Assembly: GCA_964023205.1 (NCBI GenBank)
Contig: OZ026845.1
Span: forward strand, 1,746,001 to 1,810,000
Source: Lutraria lutraria
Lineage: Eukaryota > Mollusca > Bivalvia > Venerida > Mactridae
Reading direction: 5' to 3'
DNA length: 64,000 bases
Below, piece after piece: positions 34,577 to 48,000 of this stretch (its first letter is position 1; each line of letters opens with the position of its first letter). The notes below the pieces were generated by a model. The model did not search any database. It saw only the letters and a program-made list of their open reading frames with translations, and was not told the DNA's origin. The position numbers were made by a program, and so were the translations under genes.

Positions 34577-37500
34577 CATCATCATCATCATCTTAAGTAA
34601 TTGCTTTCCTCCATAAGGAGTATACTCGCAATATGGTGTATTTATACATGCGTAACAGGCAGGACTGACTTTGGTGGATTTACCAAAGTTGAAAATACAA
34701 ATAAATAAAATTAAGACATAAAAGTTCCCCTATTTACATTTAAAAGGATAAAAATTTCATTAGGATCTAGTGGATGTGTTGGCTGGCCAAGGCAGATTGG
34801 AATGTAATGAGACTGGCCTGGTCAATGATTGCTTGAGACAGTTGGTTCCAAAGTATTATGGTTGCTGGAAAGAAACTGTTCTGATAGACTGTTGTGTGTG
34901 CACGAATTTGGCAAAGACGATGGTTATGGTATCTGGTAGATCTAGAATTTTGGAGGGACGGGTCTGGTGTTATGTCTATAAGATTATGCAAGATCTTAAA
35001 AAGCATGGTTATTCTGGTGTTATTTCGCCGTTGTTGTAGCGTGTCCCATTTTAAGTCGGATAACATGTTAGTGACGCTGCTAGTACGTGAATAATCTTGC
35101 TTCACGAATCTCGCAGCTCGCCTCTGGACCATTTCCAGTTGGTTAACTTGGTGATCAGTGTATGGTGACCAGACACTTGAGGCGTATTCCACGGTTGGTC
35201 GAACATAGGTCTTATATGCATTTGCTTTAGCTTTAGGAGGGCTGGATCCTATGTTGCGTCTGATGAAGGATAGGGTGGAATTGGCTTTTTTTGTGATATT
35301 ATCAATGTGAGTTTTCCAAGAAAGATCAGACGATATTGTGACACCAAGATATTTAGCTTGTTTAGTTGTATTGAGGGTTGAGCCATGGATGGAATAGGTA
35401 TTGTTGATAGGGTGTCTTTTTTTGGTGATATGGATGACTTCACATTTGTCAGGATTGAAGGACATTTGCCAATCATTTTCCCAGGATTGGAGGTTGTCAA
35501 GATCTGCTTGAAGCTGGTGTGAGTCCTCCTGGCTATGAATAGTACGGTAGAGGAGGCAGTCATCAGCAACAATCTAGCTGTGGATTGAACTTTGGATGGT
35601 AGGTCATTTATGTAGGCCAAAAAGAGAAGAGGGCCCAGGACGCTGCCTTGGGGGACACCAGAGGTAACAGATGAGGTGGCAGAATGTGAGCCCTCAAGGA
35701 CAACCTGCTGAGTTCGAAATAGCAGGAAATCTTCAATCCAGGAATGAGTTGAACCTCTGATACCATAGTGGTCAAGTTTCTGAAGAAGGCGAGAGTGTGG
35801 AACTTTGTCAAAAGCTTTAGAAAAGTCTAATAAGACGGCATCGACTTGAGTGTTATTGTCTATGCCTTGCGCTAGGTCATTGATGGTTGTTATTAGTTGT
35901 GAATCACAGGAGCGTCTTTTTCTAAACCCATGCTGATAGTCAGAAAGTATGTTGTGAGTTTCAAAGTGAGAAATAATGTTGCTATGAATGATGTGTTCCA
36001 GTACTTTACAAGTGACTGATGTTAAGGAGATAGGCCTGTAGTTAGATGGGGAAGAACGAAGTCCCTTCTTGAAGACAGGTGCGACAAGCACTGTTTTCCA
36101 GTCAAGAGGAATCAGGCCTTGGTCCAAAGATAGCTGGAATAGTTTAGTTAACCCAGGAGATAGCTCTTCAGATGCAAGTTTAAGAAGTCTGGTTGGTATT
36201 TTGTCTGGACCTGGTGCTTTGTGGGCCTTAAGGTTGGACAGTAATTTTTGGACACCCTTGATTGTTACAGATATGGGATTGATAGTAGGTATTTCACTTG
36301 GTGGTAGGGTAGGGTGTTGAGTTTCATTTTCTTTAGTAAAAACAGAAGTGAATTGGTCGTTGAGTATGGTAGCCTTCTGTTCATTGTTATTATATGTCAG
36401 GCCGTCTTTCTTGAGGGCAGATACACCAAGACTGTCTTTTCTTCTGGATTTGATGTAGTTCCAGAAGACTTTCGGGTTTTTGTGGTCAGTTGCGAGCATG
36501 TCAGAGATGTGAGCCTCATGAGTGGACCTGCATAAGCGTTGTGCTTTCCTTTTGATTTCCTTGTATTTGGTCCAGTCAGATTGGGAGCCAGATCGCTTTG
36601 CACGGCGGAACCACCGTTTCTTAAGTCGACTGATTCGACGCACGCCTCGGGTGATCCAAGGTTGGTCAAATCTTTGTGAACTCTGTCGTTGGGGGACTTC
36701 ATCGTTGATTATATTAATGCAACCATCCCGAAATACCTCCCATACATAGTTTACACTTGTGTTTTCTTGGATAGTCTGTATAATGGTGCATGATAGTGCT
36801 TTACATTTTTGTTTTATTTGCTCTATGTTGGCTTTACCCCACATGTATATGGCATGTTTTGGTGGTTTTACACGTGGTGCACACATATTGGTATCTATGA
36901 AGACGGCATGATGATCACTTATGCCAGGAATAGCCGTACAGCGGTTAACAAGCTGTGGTCGGTTTGTAAAGAAGAGATCGAGTGTATTTTCACCCCTAGT
37001 TGGGAAGTCAATGATTTGTGTTAGGCCTAAATCAGATTCAAAAAGGAGAAAGTTTTCGTTAATGGTTTTCTTGTACTGGTGGCCATTGATGGAGTTGTTA
37101 GACCAGTTAATATCTGGTAGGTTAAAGTCCCCAGCAATCCAGATAGTGGCTTTTTGAAATTTGTTACAGATGTATGAAATAGATTGTAGTAGTTGTTTTG
37201 CATAATCTTCATCATTGTTTGTAGGCCTATAGGCTGATCCAATGATAAGGGTTTCATTGTTAATGCATTCTATTTTCTGAAATAGTATGTCACATGGAGT
37301 GTTGACTTCAACTGGCTCACTAATAATGTTATCTTTGATAAGGATAAGGCTTCCTCCATAGCCATCAGGTCTGTCCTTTCGATGGATGTTGAAATTGCAG
37401 TTGGGAGGCAGGACTTCGGCATCATAGATTGATGGGTTTAACCAGGTTTCACAGCCACACACAATATCGCAGTTTACAGAGTCAAGAAAATTCCAGAAAC

Positions 37501-38275
37501 TTGATTTCTTTTTAGGGCTGGTGACACTTTGAATGTTTAAGTTTGCTAATCTGATGTTATTTGTGCGAAGCTTTTGTTTGGGTACTCTTTTAGGGCTTGA
37601 GCAGAATGGAGGGAATTCGGATGGACTTGAGGTGCTGTTGGTATTTCCAGAGATGCTAGAAATGTTAGATATATTGACACTGGAGATGCTTTCATGTTCT
37701 GAACAATCGCTGCTTCGGACAGAGTGCAGACTTGTGCTACGGCTGGTATGAGCCGAGTCATTCTGGTGGACATACACCGATTCAAAGAGGGATGAAGAGA
37801 AATTAGGAATACCACAAGAAAAACAAGTGAAGGTCATGTCATTGTCAGTTTTGGTATATGGTAGGAAGACATCATCATTCATTTGCATGCACTTGGAGTG
37901 GTACCAAGTTTCACACTCGTCACAACAGATGGCCTTTTGGTTCCAGTGACAGCCTTTTTCACATACGCCACATGGAAACTTGATTTTACGCTGTGTTGGG
38001 CCAGGGTTTAGTTGTGTATCAGATGAACGGAGGATTAGGAGCATACTTAGATAGCGAAGATGTTGTTTACGTCTGAACAAGATACTACGACCGCTCACGG
38101 CTTGGACCGCATGGAATGATGGGATAGTGGTGGTGAGGTTAGTGATGGCATATGGAGAGGTCTCCAACACGAGTGAACACCTATCTGCCAGATGAAAGTC
38201 ATATTTGACTACCGGGCTCCGGGTATTTATTGTGGCATAAATGGCTAGGATTAACAACAAGGATTGTCAGACAAA
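34577..38275 (-). mobile_element. Non-LTR retrotransposon (LINE; PHD + APE endonuclease + RT), near full length
   Basis: About 3.7 kb on the - strand. The coding region runs 38260 to 34767, followed by ~190 bp of 3' UTR ending in a (GAT)n tract (CATCATCATCAT at about 34574-34592 on +). Domain order (2A-like motif, PHD finger, apurinic-type endonuclease, reverse transcriptase) suggests a CR1/L2-group clade, which needs a tree to settle. It sits in the 5' UTR intron of the TIR gene, in the same transcriptional direction. The 5' boundary is uncertain; a poly-C run follows at about 38286. Confidence 0.85.
34767..38260 (-). pseudogene. LINE polyprotein with a single frameshift in the RT domain
   Basis: The first frame (38260 to about 35573) starts after a TGA with no ATG until residue 73, so its true start is unclear. 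Residues 81-88 are DTQLNPGP, a 2A-like motif. PHD finger 97-149 (CGVC...CDEC...HSKC...CFSC). Endonuclease about 235-455: NLNIQS, CETWL, YRPTNND, GDFN (377-380), SDHH (449). RT about 670 onward: [51 protein letters not shown]. Near 35570 one base appears to be missing, so the expected F/YADD catalytic box (seen only as the shifted RLLLMTAS) falls into another frame. The sequence continues to 34767 ([13 protein letters not shown] ... KAKYLGV-like thumb). Apart from this lesion it looks young. Confidence 0.85.
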
Positions 38276-38533
38276 ATATAAATATGCCCCCCCCCTCCAA
38301 TCCAAAATTGCTTTGTACAGGTCAGAGGACAGTTAACAAGACGCAGTAACAATATGTGAGTATGTGGGTCAGCAGTAATGTACTGCAGTACATGTTAACC
38401 TCAGAAAGATAAGATTGACTGAAGAGTAAGAACAGTCTTTACATTATCATAAATCAACCGAGAACGAAACAATTCATGACTCGCTGATTATTTTTAATAT
38501 TTAGTGCTTAAGAAACATATTCAAATACTTACC

Positions 38534-39019
38534 AAACGCAAGTCATGGTGTAACAACGATAAGTTGGCTATTTGTTGTCATTGGTGTTCCTGTCTCAAAT
38601 TTTACTTCCTGATTGGATATTGTTTATAGTGCGACGCAAATACAAATATTCGGATCCATTTTTGTAAATAACCTGGACAAAAAATCAAACTTGAAATCGG
38701 TGAAGCAAAACTTGAATACTTACTGATGTTTATCCTATTATTCAAATACCAAGGACTTGCATGTACATAAATTCTTGTCATTACCGATATGTTAAAAGTG
38801 AAAGTTAAAGCGACTGCTACATATTTTTCCGTTTTCTTCAGGACGGGATGGATTGAATTTTAACCATAACCAGATCACCGAAATTTGGTTTCCGGCATAT
38901 GATCCGCATTTTGATCATTCTAGGCGTGACTAATCGGATACCAATAATATTTTAACGGAGGGGGTGAAGAGAATTTCCATAACACAGAATTAATCATCCA
39001 GTGTTTAAATTAAGTGAGA
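38534..39019. promoter_or_regulatory. Divergent promoter interval between the TIR gene and SERINC
   Basis: On the - strand a strong donor (TTTG|GTAAGT at 38533/38532) marks a likely non-coding first exon of the TIR gene, pairing with the acceptor TTTTAG at 34003. A second possible donor is at about 38718. On the + strand the SERINC ATG is at 39020. Both transcripts must therefore start within this interval or very close to it. No clear TATA box was identified. Confidence 0.5.
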
Positions 39020-42000
39020 ATGTGTGGATGTTGTTCTGCTCAGGTACTGTTTTCATCTTATTCACATAGCTGTAGTGTATATATAATTGTAACTGATGTA
39101 CATCACTTTCTAGTTTAAATTAAAAGAAATTGATCAATGTTTGATCTGTTGATGGCAAAAAATGAATTATTCAATTTATTGAATAGTGTATTTCACTTAT
39201 TTCAAATTAATATTTGTGATCTTTATATATTTAGATTTGAAAACATTCACCTTTTATATTAACCTTATTAATGAAATTTCAAAATTTCCATGTAGCACCA
39301 TCTAAACTGATGACCAAGTCACTGAACGGTAGCAAGACAGTTCGACCCCTTACTTTTTCAACCCCCACTTTTATCCTAAGCCTTATCGACCCCTAACTAT
39401 TTCGACCCCTACTTTGGGAATATTTGTGACGGCATTTCGACCCCTACATATTTATCTTTATTTGGATATCATTATGAAGATTAGAGCTTGATTTTGTTAT
39501 TTTTTGTAAATAAGTTTTTTTTCACATAATTGCAATGAATAAAGTTTATTATCGCAAATAGTATAATTATGTTTCTTACGGTTAAAAACATTGTAATTGT
39601 CATTAAAAGGTGATATAAGACGTTTTGATCTTTTGTTTCGTGTAACAGTTTATAAAACATGAAAATAGTTTAATTTATGTAAAAACTCGAACTTATTTTT
39701 TCAATCTGATATTAACAAACACATGTCCCTGACATTCAATCTGTATATTTAGTCTGACGAGGCTTGGAACCCATTTATTCGTCAATAATTCTGTTTTTTT
39801 TGTATACATCAATCGTATGTACACATGCAGACACATGCATATTCTCATAACAGTGCCAATTAGCATTAAAATAGAACAGAAGATTTATTGCCATTCAATA
39901 AGTAGCCTAAACATACAGTCAGAATATAAAAAAAACGATGTTCTTTAATAAGATAAACACAAATGCATCACTTACTCTAATATTTGATATATGAAATAAA
40001 CAATAAAGATCAATTTGATCATTTTACCATCACTTAATTGGAGTACGTGTGAACGAGTTTTAACAACCATTCAATTATCTATTGTCATACCAAATACAAT
40101 GTGTGAAATTGGGGTCGAAATGCCTTAGAAATTTAGGGGTTGAAATGCCATTAGGGGTCGAAAGTGTAGGGGTAAGATAATTTCGGGGTTGAAAAGGTTA
40201 GGGGTCGAAAAAGTTAGGGGTCGAAAAGTCTGACACTCCACTGAACTACAGTAAATAAGTTTTTTTTCAGAAGTTAAAATTTTATATATCAACAATAATG
40301 ATCAAAACGGTTACAGTGAAAAAATACCAAAAATGCATAATAGTTTGTAGCCTTGCTAATTTCGGTTTCTGGTTTGCCAATTTCATAATTGATCCTGATG
40401 ATCCACCTCTCAGCTAGAAAGTCTATATAGACTTATATAATCTATATGTAACTTTTTGTAAGAACTTAAACTTTTAAAGAAGAGTACTGCATGCATGTAC
40501 TCATGAAAACTGGCGCATGTTTGATTTGGTCTACTGGGACTACACAGGTGTACTCCGGGGCCAAGGAATTATATTCATACATAGATTCGCAACTACTAAA
40601 AATAGCTTAAACGATATTGAGAGACAATCCCACAATCCATTGCGCTACTCGACATTTTCCAATTATTTCCGACAGTTGTAATCGGGTGTTTTCTCTTCAA
40701 GTGGAGGAAAAGAAGTCACTTTTTATTGTAGCATTCTAAATATGTCATGGAAAAGTTTTAATAAGATATACTGTTAACTACATACATGTACAAAAATAAC
40801 TAAAACTATGGCAATTGGGCATAGGAAATTGGTTTGGATGCACCAATTAAGCTTCAAATTACAGATACACTGAAAATCTACATCTGTAAGCATAAGCATT
40901 AAAAAAAGGCATCATTCAAGCATTTCAGAATCCAAAATGGTGGACATTTAGTAGTTGTTTCATCTTCAGAACTAATCATTCTGATCATCACAGATATTTT
41001 CGCTGTTGTAAACATGAGCATGAAATCCTGTTGATTCATGTTGCTTCTGTTAGACTTTATTAATTTACTTCCAACTGTAAATACGGAAGTTGTGAATCCA
41101 TATAACAAGTGTTGGACATTAGCCCCCCAGTACTTAAAATTTGTCTGGGGCGCAGCAAGGATTTCTGAATCATTTTCAAGTATGATAATTTGTGCCTGAC
41201 TCCACAGACTAGTGTCGTTTAAAAGTATTTTCCTATTAGCCATGTCTAAATTAAGGTACATGTACCTGCAGTCTTTATTACTGAGTTAGATAAAAAATTT
41301 AACTGACAGATCTATAACTTTATTAGCTTCCATAGAGTCTCATATGCTGTGGCATTTAAATTGCATTATTCTGGAGAATTACACAACTAAAAACATAAAG
41401 TAAGTTAAAAAAATGGAATGCTGAATCTTACCTGTGACAGTATACACAGGAATTGAAATTAGAGATAAAATCAGTAATTTGCCAAATTATGTTGTTGTCG
41501 ATTTATGTTGGCGATAAAAGAGGCGCTATTGCAATTAATAATTAAGGTACTTACATGTAGTTAGGTTAATTAGAAAATACATTACTTCAGTACTATGAAG
41601 ATTTTTCATAGTTATCAAAAATTATTGTGTAATAAACAGTACTGTTCCTTGTGCTACTTACATATCAAGCCGTAATATGACCCCTTATCAGTTTTATGGT
41701 GTCCCATTCAGTGATGGCAATGATATACTTCCTGTCAGTAAATGGAATAAACCTGTCATTTCCTGAATCCATTTTGGAACTTGCTTTAGGTATACAAAAA
41801 CATGATGATGATTGAGTCATAATGACAATGTTTTATTTAGTGTAAGCACCAGATGGTGACAGCAAAATTTTATACTAATACAATGTAGAAAGAATACCAG
41901 TCCTGTCACCCACAGAATTAGACACCATAAAATTGATAGAATATCTTATAGAAAAACCTGATGTCTGTGTAAATAAAAATTATGCACTTTCTTATTTTTA

Positions 42001-45000
42001 CTTCATGCTTGGAATATAAAAAGGTGTTCATTCTCATATCTTTAAGTTTATAATAACTTCAACCTTTGACCCAGTGCCCAGTGGTTAAATTGAAAGGTCA
42101 AATCGCTCAATTTCCAATTTTTTGTCTGATCAAACTATGAAGGAGATATTTTTTGTGTGGTTTAAGAATTTGATGGTTAATACACTATTTATGCCTTACG
42201 TATTGTTACAAGCCCAATTGAAGTCAGCTCAGTTAGTAATTTCAAGTTCGTTGGGATGTTGATCAAAATCAAAAGGACAAAGATCCCACTAAGATGCCAC
42301 TTTCTATGGCAGATTATTGTATATACAGTTACACCTGTTAACAAAGGCTACCCTTTGGAAAGACCCAATGTGGCCTTTATTGACAGGTAGCATTTATTTG
42401 GTGGTTACTTTGTTCTAAAATAAATAATGACAGTTTTTAGCAATGTGGTCTTTATTCACGGGATGGCTTTATTCAGAGGTAGCCGCTATCTCTGGTTTGA
42501 CTGTGTTATATAATTGCATCATAAGTCATTTATCTCACAGATTTGAGTTTGAAACTAGGTAGATGTTGTGCGTAAAGAAGGAGATCTTGTTTTTGTTGCT
42601 CAGTCTCCATGCTGTCTGACCTACTAGCCTAAATCCTAGTAAATTTCTGTTCGGGCCAGGGAACTGTCTCAAAACTGAGTTTCCAGGCCAAGGCCTTTTC
42701 CTTTCGATCTATAATAGAGCTGAAATTCTATGACTTCACAATTGCAAAAAGATTTGTTTTTGCCAATTTGGTGAAGGACATTTCACAAAATACATGCAAT
42801 GCTGAAAAAAATCAATTTGATGAAATATGATTCCCCCTAAACCTATTTTTCTCACTTTCTGTGAATAAAAATTACATTATTTAGCATTATTTATTGAAAT
42901 GTTACCTTATCATTTGTTATAAAAAACTTACAGTTACAATTGATAAAAAGTTGTCTGATCTGAACACTGTGGAACATATTCTAACTTGGCTGTCTAGCCT
43001 TCTCCCAATGTGGCTGAAAATCATGCTTGTGTTTCCCAAAATTAAAGGGTTAGGCCCCTTTCCAAATTAAAAAAGGTCCTGCAGGCCAGCTGTAAATTGT
43101 TTTGAATTCAATAGCCCACTTACAGATTATATACTGTAGTATTTGAAAAGCATTAAGTAGAATATTATTATAATGTACATAGCCAAAATTATTAGCCTAA
43201 ATATGGTTGATTAACAAACAGTGTAGCTATATCAGTATATGCACACAAACTGTACATGTGCATTATTTCGTTTATTTGGTAGCAAATGTTTCTTCTTGCT
43301 ACTAAAAACTCCTAACATTACTGCTTCAATTAATTCTCGGACAACAGCAAAGTTTACATCATAAATATCTCAACTATATAAAAATAACCATTTTATATCT
43401 AGAACATGAATTCCCTTCCCTTTATTTATGATCCTCTACTTATAATTATAAACATCTTTTGATTGAAGTAAACATCTTTTCTCATAAACTTGACCTTCAT
43501 AGGTTGTCTTACATGACAGAAAAAGGAGGAAAAAAATAGATGGAGATAAAAGATGTGAGCCTCATAAAATGCTGGTATTCACATTACATTTCCTGTCAGG
43601 CCATCCTTAAAAAATGTTTGTTTGCAGTAACTCTACCCAGAGATTTTCAGTGGGTACAAAAAGTAGAGAATAATTTTTTTTTTCATTTTTTATGCATTGA
43701 ATCCAAAATACCCAAGTATTTACCCAAGACACCATAAAACGTGGGTTAGGGCCAGTTTTTGTGAGTAGGCAGCGTAACCCCAAACAAAATATTTTCTAAG
43801 GATGGCCCCCAGGACACTAATAGAAAATCCTGTATTTCTGGTCCCTTGATGAATTTTCTTTTCAAGCAAAACTTCTCAAATTTGTTATAAGGTTTCATTT
43901 TTCTGTTTTATCTGTATTTCTTTCCTGCAGTGAATGTTGTAAAATAATTGGATATAAAATCTTATAAAAAGCGATTGAGCATCTTGGCAGAAATAATGAA
44001 TTTGATATCAGTTTTGTGCATTGTGTTTTAAGAAGATTGTAAGCAAGTTTAAGTGTTTGAAAAGTTAAAATAAGTGAGTGAAAAAAAACACAATGTTTTC
44101 TACCTTTGGCCTAATAATAATATATCTATGGAGCCATTGTATTTCTGAGAACAATGTATTGAAATTAATATACAGTACCTTTGTCTGGGGAATACATCAA
44201 TGTAATTGTAAGCCTGTTACTCACCATTCCTGTTAGCCATTAGGATAAGAGTCTTAGCTTATATTTCATATAAAGCATTTATACTTTTTTTCAAGTACGC
44301 CCAGAAGATTTTATCACCTTTACAAAGAATGTATTCTTCCTTACATTCCTTCACAGGCATCCAGTAATGAAAATATTAATTTATGCTCACGATATTTTAC
44401 TGGGATAATTTGTCAAGTATAGTTGTAGAAGTGTAATTAAAGCACTTGATTTTCTTTGAAGTATTGAGGAAATTTACACCAGTACATATTTACACTTGTA
44501 GCCTCGGGCTTCATGATAAGTCTACGACTTCTATCAGATATATTTCATGTAAAATCTAACTTAAAATATTAACTGATGTGTCTACAGATTTCAGTTTGAT
44601 ACAGACAGTCACCTGCATCTTATGATAACTGCTTCTTATACTTGAAATTCTGTTTTGATTTAGTCCAGGGGCAGACTCTGACTTTTATCTAAGAGGTTGC
44701 AAACTTAAGGGTATAAGACTAAGATTGTGTGAAAAGCTGAAAAGGTCATCTCTTGTTGAGTGACCCTAGGTGACAGGTAACCCTAGGCATCCTTATTGTT
44801 TCTTTAACAACCAATTTGAATGTTTTTATATTTTTTATCTACTATGATGTATGAGATCACTGGTGAGGATTGCTTCTGTCACGCATACCAAATTTGTGAA
44901 GAGTAAATAGATCATTAACCTTAAGTTTATCTTTTATTGTTTTAGTTTGGTTGTTGTTGTGGTCCGGCATCGTGTGGTTTGTGTTGTAGAGGATGTCGAC

Positions 45001-48000
45001 CTATCAACGAATCAACTGGGTCAAGAATCATGTATACTATATTCCTGGTTCTTGGATTGTTGACATGTTGCCTGATGTTATCCCCACAGTTAGAGAAGCA
45101 TCTTAAAGAAAATGTAGGTACAAATATGCGTACATTAAGGAAACAAGCATCAAATTCATAAATAATTCCAGAGGCAGATTCAGGGGGCACCCACTTGCAG
45201 CGCCTCCCCGCCCAAAAGTCCCAACCATAGATAGAAATGAAATATATATGGTCCCTGCACCTAAACCCTGCTACATTCTTACTTAAATATTACGCCCCAC
45301 CCCACCTGTGCATTTCTTACTAAATTTATTACTAAATGTTTTAGTGCTTTATAGAACTTTTTATTTATAAAGTATTATCACTCTACTATATTTAGGCAGA
45401 TTTATATTTTATGATAGATACTTACATAATTATTCAGTAAGGCCTTGAATGTACATATTTACTCTATTGTACAACCATCTTTAAATTATAAAATATATAA
45501 AATGCTTGGGTTTGAAAATGTTCTAAATAATGTTATGATTATTATTTACAGGTTGAGGGTTTTAATGAAACGTGTATCAAACTAGGAGTTGGTGAGAACT
45601 GCTCTATGTTGACTGGTTATAAAGCAGTCTATAGACTGTGTCTAGGACTAGTTGCCTTTTACTTCCTGCTAATGTTGGTCACAGTCTGTGTTCCAAATAG
45701 CAATCATTCACGTGGACGTATACACAATGGGTAAGTTCACCACATGTATATACAGTCAAACCTGAGAACATAGGCCACTCTTGGGAAACACAAAATGACC
45801 TTTATTGACAGGACTAGTGGTCTTTATTCAGAGGTATTCGGTCTAAATAGTCAATGAAGTTTAAAAAGGCCTATACTAACATAGGTTAGACTGTATAATT
45901 ATGTTAAATGCTTAGTCAGCAGTAATGTAAAATCTATCTTCTAATTATGTAATATTTTTCATGATTTTTTAGAAATTTATAGTTAGTTACTGTTATATTC
46001 AGCCAATATCATTATTTTATTTTTTTCAGGTATTGGTTTTATAAATGTGTAATTCTTATTGGATTCTGTGCTGGGTCATTTTTCATTCCAATGGATTTCT
46101 CTATTTGTAAGTAAATTTTATTTGTACATGTTCTACTTTAATATCTTAAAATGATCATTCATCATTATACACATACAAAGATAGTCTTAGTCTAGTTTAG
46201 TGATGAGTATGATTGTGTTTTAACTTATGGTAAAGTAATTGAGTGTGTTGTCAATGCAAATAAAGTCATTATTATTATTTTGTCAAAAATGTATATATTC
46301 ATTTTGGTGAATGCAGCATATTGCTGATTAGTCATTCAATACCTAACTATGCCACACACTACTTGAAGTTTTTCAAAAACAGCTGATAACTAGACATGTG
46401 TGTTTGTATGAAAGTATTGTTCATGTATTGTTAGATTTAGGTTTACTGTAAATACTTTATGGTCAAACAAAACCTCTCTTGGGAAAGATAAAATGTCTGG
46501 TGACCTATATTTGTAGTTCATTTTGTTCTATATAATGAGTGATATTTTTAAAGATTGGCCTTTGTTTGGAGGTTGGCCTTTATTTGAAGGTGGTCTATAA
46601 CATAGGGTTGACTGTACTGCTATCTATTATTGTTATTGTATTTTTTCCCTTAGATTGGATGTACATAGGAATGGTTGGAGGTTCACTATTCATTCTTCTA
46701 CAACTTATACTTCTAGTTGACTTCACACATTCATGGAATGCTAACTGGTTAGTATACTGTCCTGCTAATTGCTTCTCCCAAGTGATATATATCCATGAAT
46801 ATACTTTTTTATTCTTTCTCAATTCTTTACCAGTTTTTGTGCTTGATTGCAATGAAAGCTTTTGTATAATTTGAATCCCTTTTGCATCTGCTTTCTAGCT
46901 TGTCTGTTTTCGAAGAAAAAGTTGAGCTATTATGATCACTGTGGCATCTGTGTCATACAAAAAATTTTAAGGCAGCTCGTAACTCAGAAACTGTAAGAAG
47001 TAGCAAGATGAGACTTCAGTATTAGGTAGATAAATCTCACTGAGGCAGTGAACAGACAAGCATTAGCACCGCTCGCAGGCGCTCTTATTGAAATGTGAAT
47101 TACTATCTGATACGCAGAACTACCCTTTTGTACTGTGTTAATGGAATGTAAAACTTGACACTGATTATTGTATCCAATAAGCAATGGTTCTTTGTTGTTG
47201 CTGGAGGTTTCAGGTTCAAATCCTCTTAGTGGCAGAATTTGACTGGAACCTTCACAATCCCTTCTTTTGGCACGAGTACTGGTCAGAATCTAGGAAGCAG
47301 TCATCATGCTCTGCAAAATAAATAAGTTTAAACTGAACACTCAGCCAGAATACCTACATTGGGCTTATATCAGTATTAATGCGAACTTTCTGTAAGGCTT
47401 ATGTTGTTCTTATGTTGTTCTTATGTTCTTTAATGGATCCTTGTTTGCTTTGTTTCTGACAACATTGTAATGAATGAAGTTTTATTATTTGTTTTAGGGT
47501 AAAATATGACCCAGACACAGGTAGAAGAAGCACTTGTGGTTATGTTGGTAAGTTGTTATACTGGTATACATTCATCTGAAGGTAAAATAAGAATAATAGT
47601 TGCATAAAGTCAGAAAAAGGTCACTTGAAAAATAATATAGGGTAGGCCTGTCGAAACAATTTTCTTTCCTATTTTTTTTGTAACAGATATTTCATATTCT
47701 GAAGGCACAATTCAGCCCCAAATATATTCATACTTAAGATTTTGCTTTAAGAAACTTCAGGATAGCATTAAAAAAGTCCATTAGGTAGCCAGAAACATGT
47801 GGTCCTTCAGGCCCTTTCCCAAAGGATAAAAGTACTGTAGAACGCTTTAATAATGCGAGGTCAAAATTTCACGTTTTTTGTTAAAAATCAGCTGTTTTCT
47901 TTATTCGCGTATTTATGAATTCGCGACGTCAGGCAGCATTAAAGTGCGACCAAAGACATGCTGTCGTTGCTTTGATATGTGTGTGTGTCACACCTGATCT

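Noticed and set aside
34770..37751. Several + strand open frames of 60-89 codons
   Set aside because: They are antisense shadows of the LINE coding frame.
40899..41261. 120-codon open frame on the - strand
   Set aside because: No recognisable domain, signal or splice context; it lies in the AT-rich SERINC intron and could be chance or a decayed transposon piece.
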